Shown: positions 33,713-36,050 of the stretch, in pieces
Layout of the letters: every line of letters begins with the position of its first letter
Position numbering within the stretch: position 1 is the first letter of the stretch
NCBI GenBank assembly: GCA_010906965.1
Contig: JAAFHB010000024.1
Span: forward strand, 1 to 36,050
DNA length: 36,050 nt
Source: Mariniphaga sp.
Lineage (GTDB): Bacteria; Bacteroidota; Bacteroidia; Bacteroidales; Prolixibacteraceae
Direction of reading: 5' to 3'
Position numbers and translations under genes: made by a program
The notes under the pieces: model-generated
What the model saw: the letters and a program-made list of their open reading frames with translations, nothing else
Databases searched by the model: none
What the model was told of the DNA's origin: nothing

Positions 33713-34207
33713 ATGATGGATGTATCACCTTTTGTATTAACGTTAGTAAAATGGAGTCTGATTACCATTGTATTGGTGGTTGGATTATTTGTTTTAAACC
33801 GTACACGTACGTTTGCAAAAGGAACGAATGGCAAAAAATTGTCATTTAATAAGAAAAGGGTGCCATATGATGCCGAAATTGTTCTTGATAAAAGCCAAAG
33901 GTACAATCCATCAATTATTGGGTTGACGGTTTCAAATACAGGGACAAAAGAAATTGATCTCAGTGCTCCTGTTATTATTTTTAGGCGGTGGTTTAGCAAA
34001 CGAAAGTTCAAGGTGCTCAAGGTCGAACATTCAGAGATCTACCCCATTCTATTAGGACCGGGCAAAATATATGAATTAGACATTTCGCTGGATCAATTTT
34101 ATGAGGCCGTTCCTGAATTGCAATTGGCCTGCCGGATGAGCATCGAGATGAAAGATCAAAATGGAAAAAGATTTAAAAGTCAGACAATCAGGCTGAAATT
34201 GTTTTAA
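33713..34207 (+). CDS. Unknown protein with N-terminal membrane anchor
   Basis: The 164-residue protein has one hydrophobic helix (about 7-28) followed by a basic segment NRTRTFAK and a soluble, beta-rich C-terminal part. I do not recognise a family. The pattern LTVSNTGTKEIDLSAPVIIF resembles an immunoglobulin-like fold that places Asn-Thr-Gly loops, but that is only a resemblance. It lies 5 bases before the pullulanase start and 124 bases after the rnr terminator, so it is likely cotranscribed with the pullulanase. An N-in orientation by the positive-inside rule is ambiguous because lysines occur both sides of the helix. Codon use is like the neighbours, so it is a real gene. Confidence 0.75.
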   Translation: MMDVSPFVLTLVKWSLITIVLVVGLFVLNRTRTFAKGTNGKKLSFNKKRVPYDAEIVLDKSQRYNPSIIGLTVSNTGTKEIDLSAPVIIFRRWFSKRKFKVLKVEHSEIYPILLGPGKIYELDISLDQFYEAVPELQLACRMSIEMKDQNGKRFKSQTIRLKLF

Positions 34208-34212
34208 TTTGA

Positions 34213-36050
34213 ATGAGAGACTGGAAATTTAAGGATAGTGATTTTAGCAACTTCCCCATATATGAGGGTCGTGATCTGGGAATTATTTGGACACGAGAGA
34301 AAACCTGTGTAAGAATATGGGCACCAACTGCAAAACGAATCTTTTTCCGCTTGTATAAAGCGGGGCTGGGTGGTGCAGCAACAGAGGAATTTCCATTATT
34401 GCCAGATGACAATGGCACCTGGATATACGAAATCAAAGGGAATCTTGAGGGTCTGTTTTACACCATCCAGGTCCGCGATGGTGAGGGCTGGTTGAAGGAA
34501 GGTCCTGATATCTATGCAAAAGCTGCAGGTGCCAACGGCCGTCGGGGAATGATCATCGACCCGAAAAAGAGTAATCCTCCAAAGTGGGATGACGACACTC
34601 GCCATACTGCTGCAAACCCGACTGATATGGTGATTTATGAAGTTCATATCCGCGACTTCTCCATGTCTCCGACTTCGGGAATTAAAAATAAGGGTAAATT
34701 TCTTGGATTTACCGAAAAGGGTACTAAACTTCCTACGGGAGAATCCACAGGAATTGATCATTTGAAAGAACTTGGAATCACACATGTTCACCTGCTTCCG
34801 GTTGCCGATTTTTATACTGTTGACGAATTAAATCCAACAGCTCAATATAACTGGGGCTACGATCCGTTAAATTACAATACTCCCGAGGGATGGTATTCAT
34901 CCGATCCGATTGATGGTGCAGTGCGGATCAGGGAGTTGAAGATGGCTGTTATGTCCATTCATAACAATGGAATGGGTGTAATACTTGATGTGGTTTATAA
35001 TCATACCGGGCTTATTTTCGAATCCTATTTCAACCAGACGGTTCCCGGATATTTTTACCGCTTTAACCCGGATGGCCGCTTTTCGGATGCCAGCGGATGT
35101 GGAACCGAATTGGCCACCGAGCGCGAAATGGTCAGGAAATACATCATTGAATCTGTCGCTTACTGGGCAGAAGAGTACCACATCGACGGTTTTCGTTTCG
35201 ATCTGATGGGATTAATGGACATTGAAACGATCAATCTTATCCGGAAAAGACTCGACACGATCGATCCCCGGATATTCATGTATGGTGAAGGATGGAGCGC
35301 CGGTCCGAGCCCATATCCTGAAAAACTTCGGGCCGTAAAAGCAAATACAAGCCAGCTCGACCGGATTGCCTCGTTTTGCGATGATATGCGCAACGGATTA
35401 AAAGGTTCTCCGTTCGAAAAAAACAACGCAGGTTTTATCAGCGGGATTACATTGCGCGAAGAACAACTGAAATTTGCGATCATCGGGGCCATTCAGCACG
35501 ATCAGATTATTTATGACTATGTCGTGACTTCAAAACAGGCATGGGCAAAAACTCCTGCCCAATGTGTGAATTACGTTTCATGTCACGACAATTATACGCT
35601 CTTCGATAAACTTCAGTATTCCTGTCCCGAAGCTTCGTCAGAAACGATCGGACGGATGGCGCGACTTGCTTTTGGAATCGTACTAACATCACAGGGTATC
35701 CCCTTCCTCTTTGCCGGCGATGAAATGCTTCGTTCAAAAGGCGGACATCCTGATTCTTACCGGTCGCCAGATCTTATTAATCAAATTGACTGGAGTGCGA
35801 AGACTCGCTATGCAGGTTTGGTGAAATTTGTGAGAAATTGCATCGAATTGCGACATCAACACCCGGCCTTCCGGATTTCGGATGGCGAAATGGTACGCTC
35901 GAAACTGAGGTTCTTTGGAAAGTATATTCCTGGTGTCATCGCTTACGAGCTTTGCGATCATGCCAATGGAGATCGCTGGCGTCGTATATTGGTACTTTTG
36001 AATGGGAATAGCTATTCGGTTGAGTACGATATCCCGATGGAAAACTGGTT
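34213..36050 (+). CDS. pulA: Type I pullulanase, 5' part (cut by window end)
   Basis: An uninterrupted frame from ATG 34213 runs 612 codons to the window edge. After an N-terminal CBM48-like module (about 10-110) comes the GH13 core, with the type I pullulanase marker YNWGYDP (212-218), VILDVVYNH, the nucleophile D330 in GFRFD, acid/base E359 in YGEGW, and H458-D459 in SCHDN. It debranches alpha-1,6 links in glycogen or pullulan-derived dextrins; there is no signal peptide, so it acts in the cytoplasm, and MalQ could use its products. It is 5 bases after the unknown membrane-anchored gene. The C-terminal beta-domain runs beyond the window. Confidence 0.95.
   Translation, partial: MRDWKFKDSDFSNFPIYEGRDLGIIWTREKTCVRIWAPTAKRIFFRLYKAGLGGAATEEFPLLPDDNGTWIYEIKGNLEGLFYTIQVRDGEGWLKEGPDIYAKAAGANGRRGMIIDPKKSNPPKWDDDTRHTAANPTDMVIYEVHIRDFSMSPTSGIKNKGKFLGFTEKGTKLPTGESTGIDHLKELGITHVHLLPVADFYTVDELNPTAQYNWGYDPLNYNTPEGWYSSDPIDGAVRIRELKMAVMSIHNNGMGVILDVVYNHTGLIFESYFNQTVPGYFYRFNPDGRFSDASGCGTELATEREMVRKYIIESVAYWAEEYHIDGFRFDLMGLMDIETINLIRKRLDTIDPRIFMYGEGWSAGPSPYPEKLRAVKANTSQLDRIASFCDDMRNGLKGSPFEKNNAGFISGITLREEQLKFAIIGAIQHDQIIYDYVVTSKQAWAKTPAQCVNYVSCHDNYTLFDKLQYSCPEASSETIGRMARLAFGIVLTSQGIPFLFAGDEMLRSKGGHPDSYRSPDLINQIDWSAKTRYAGLVKFVRNCIELRHQHPAFRISDGEMVRSKLRFFGKYIPGVIAYELCDHANGDRWRRILVLLNGNSYSVEYDIPMENW

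Overview
The window looks like chromosomal housekeeping DNA from a free-living member of the Bacteroidota (Bacteroidetes). The evidence is: promoters of the type TTG/TTTG - about 19 bases - TAnnTTTG, A-rich leaders that mostly lack Shine-Dalgarno sequences, a DUF4837-type lipoprotein, two stand-alone TatA genes, LytS/LytTR regulators, a MalQ with two starch-binding modules, a zinc-Cys-less sirtuin, and an AT-rich genome. I cannot place it below phylum level with confidence; Bacteroidales/Marinilabiliales-like is a guess. The first ~9 kb appears more AT-rich than the rest.

Layout. (1) 1-515: a partial gene and a single-domain response regulator, both on the minus strand. (2) 516-1084: a very AT-rich gene-free gap with DnaA-box-like 9-mers and dyads, from which genes diverge; I propose it as a candidate replication origin. 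(3) 1085-7870: a rightward block of rpiB, hemW, an RsbW-like ATPase, ybeY, mnmG, apt and uvrC, with a perfect 16-bp parS palindrome directly after the mnmG stop codon. (4) 7914-11328: lplA divergent from a nikR homologue that lacks most canonical nickel ligands, followed by a TonB-dependent receptor. (5) 11427-13287: sirtuin, a gap with an orphan terminator, tRNA-Cys and folB, all leftward except the orphan terminator. (6) 13423-19422: glnS, a MATE transporter, and malQ. (7) 19547-23274: a LiaF-like membrane protein with a LytS-type kinase and LytTR regulator, then the decayed remains of a second kinase and its intact, apparently orphaned LytTR regulator. (8) 23589-24792: a DCC-family protein and a TetR regulator with a palindrome over its promoter. 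(9) 24846-30105: leftward DUF4837 lipoprotein, two tatA genes, rseP, dxr and an M23 peptidase. (10) 30358-36050: initiator tRNA with a textbook terminator, comF, rnr, an unknown membrane-anchored protein, and a type I pullulanase cut by the window end.

How the genes work together. MalQ and PulA are two parts of a glycogen/maltodextrin pathway. M23 peptidase, Dxr and RseP share an envelope/isoprenoid operon. The LiaF-LytS-LytTR cluster resembles an envelope-stress sensing unit. The origin/parS hypothesis is supported by gene divergence, AT-rich dyads, parS proximity, and hand counts of G and C that change between the two sides. It remains an inference until cumulative skew and flanking sequence are examined. 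No CRISPR array, insertion sequence, prophage or obvious defence system is visible.
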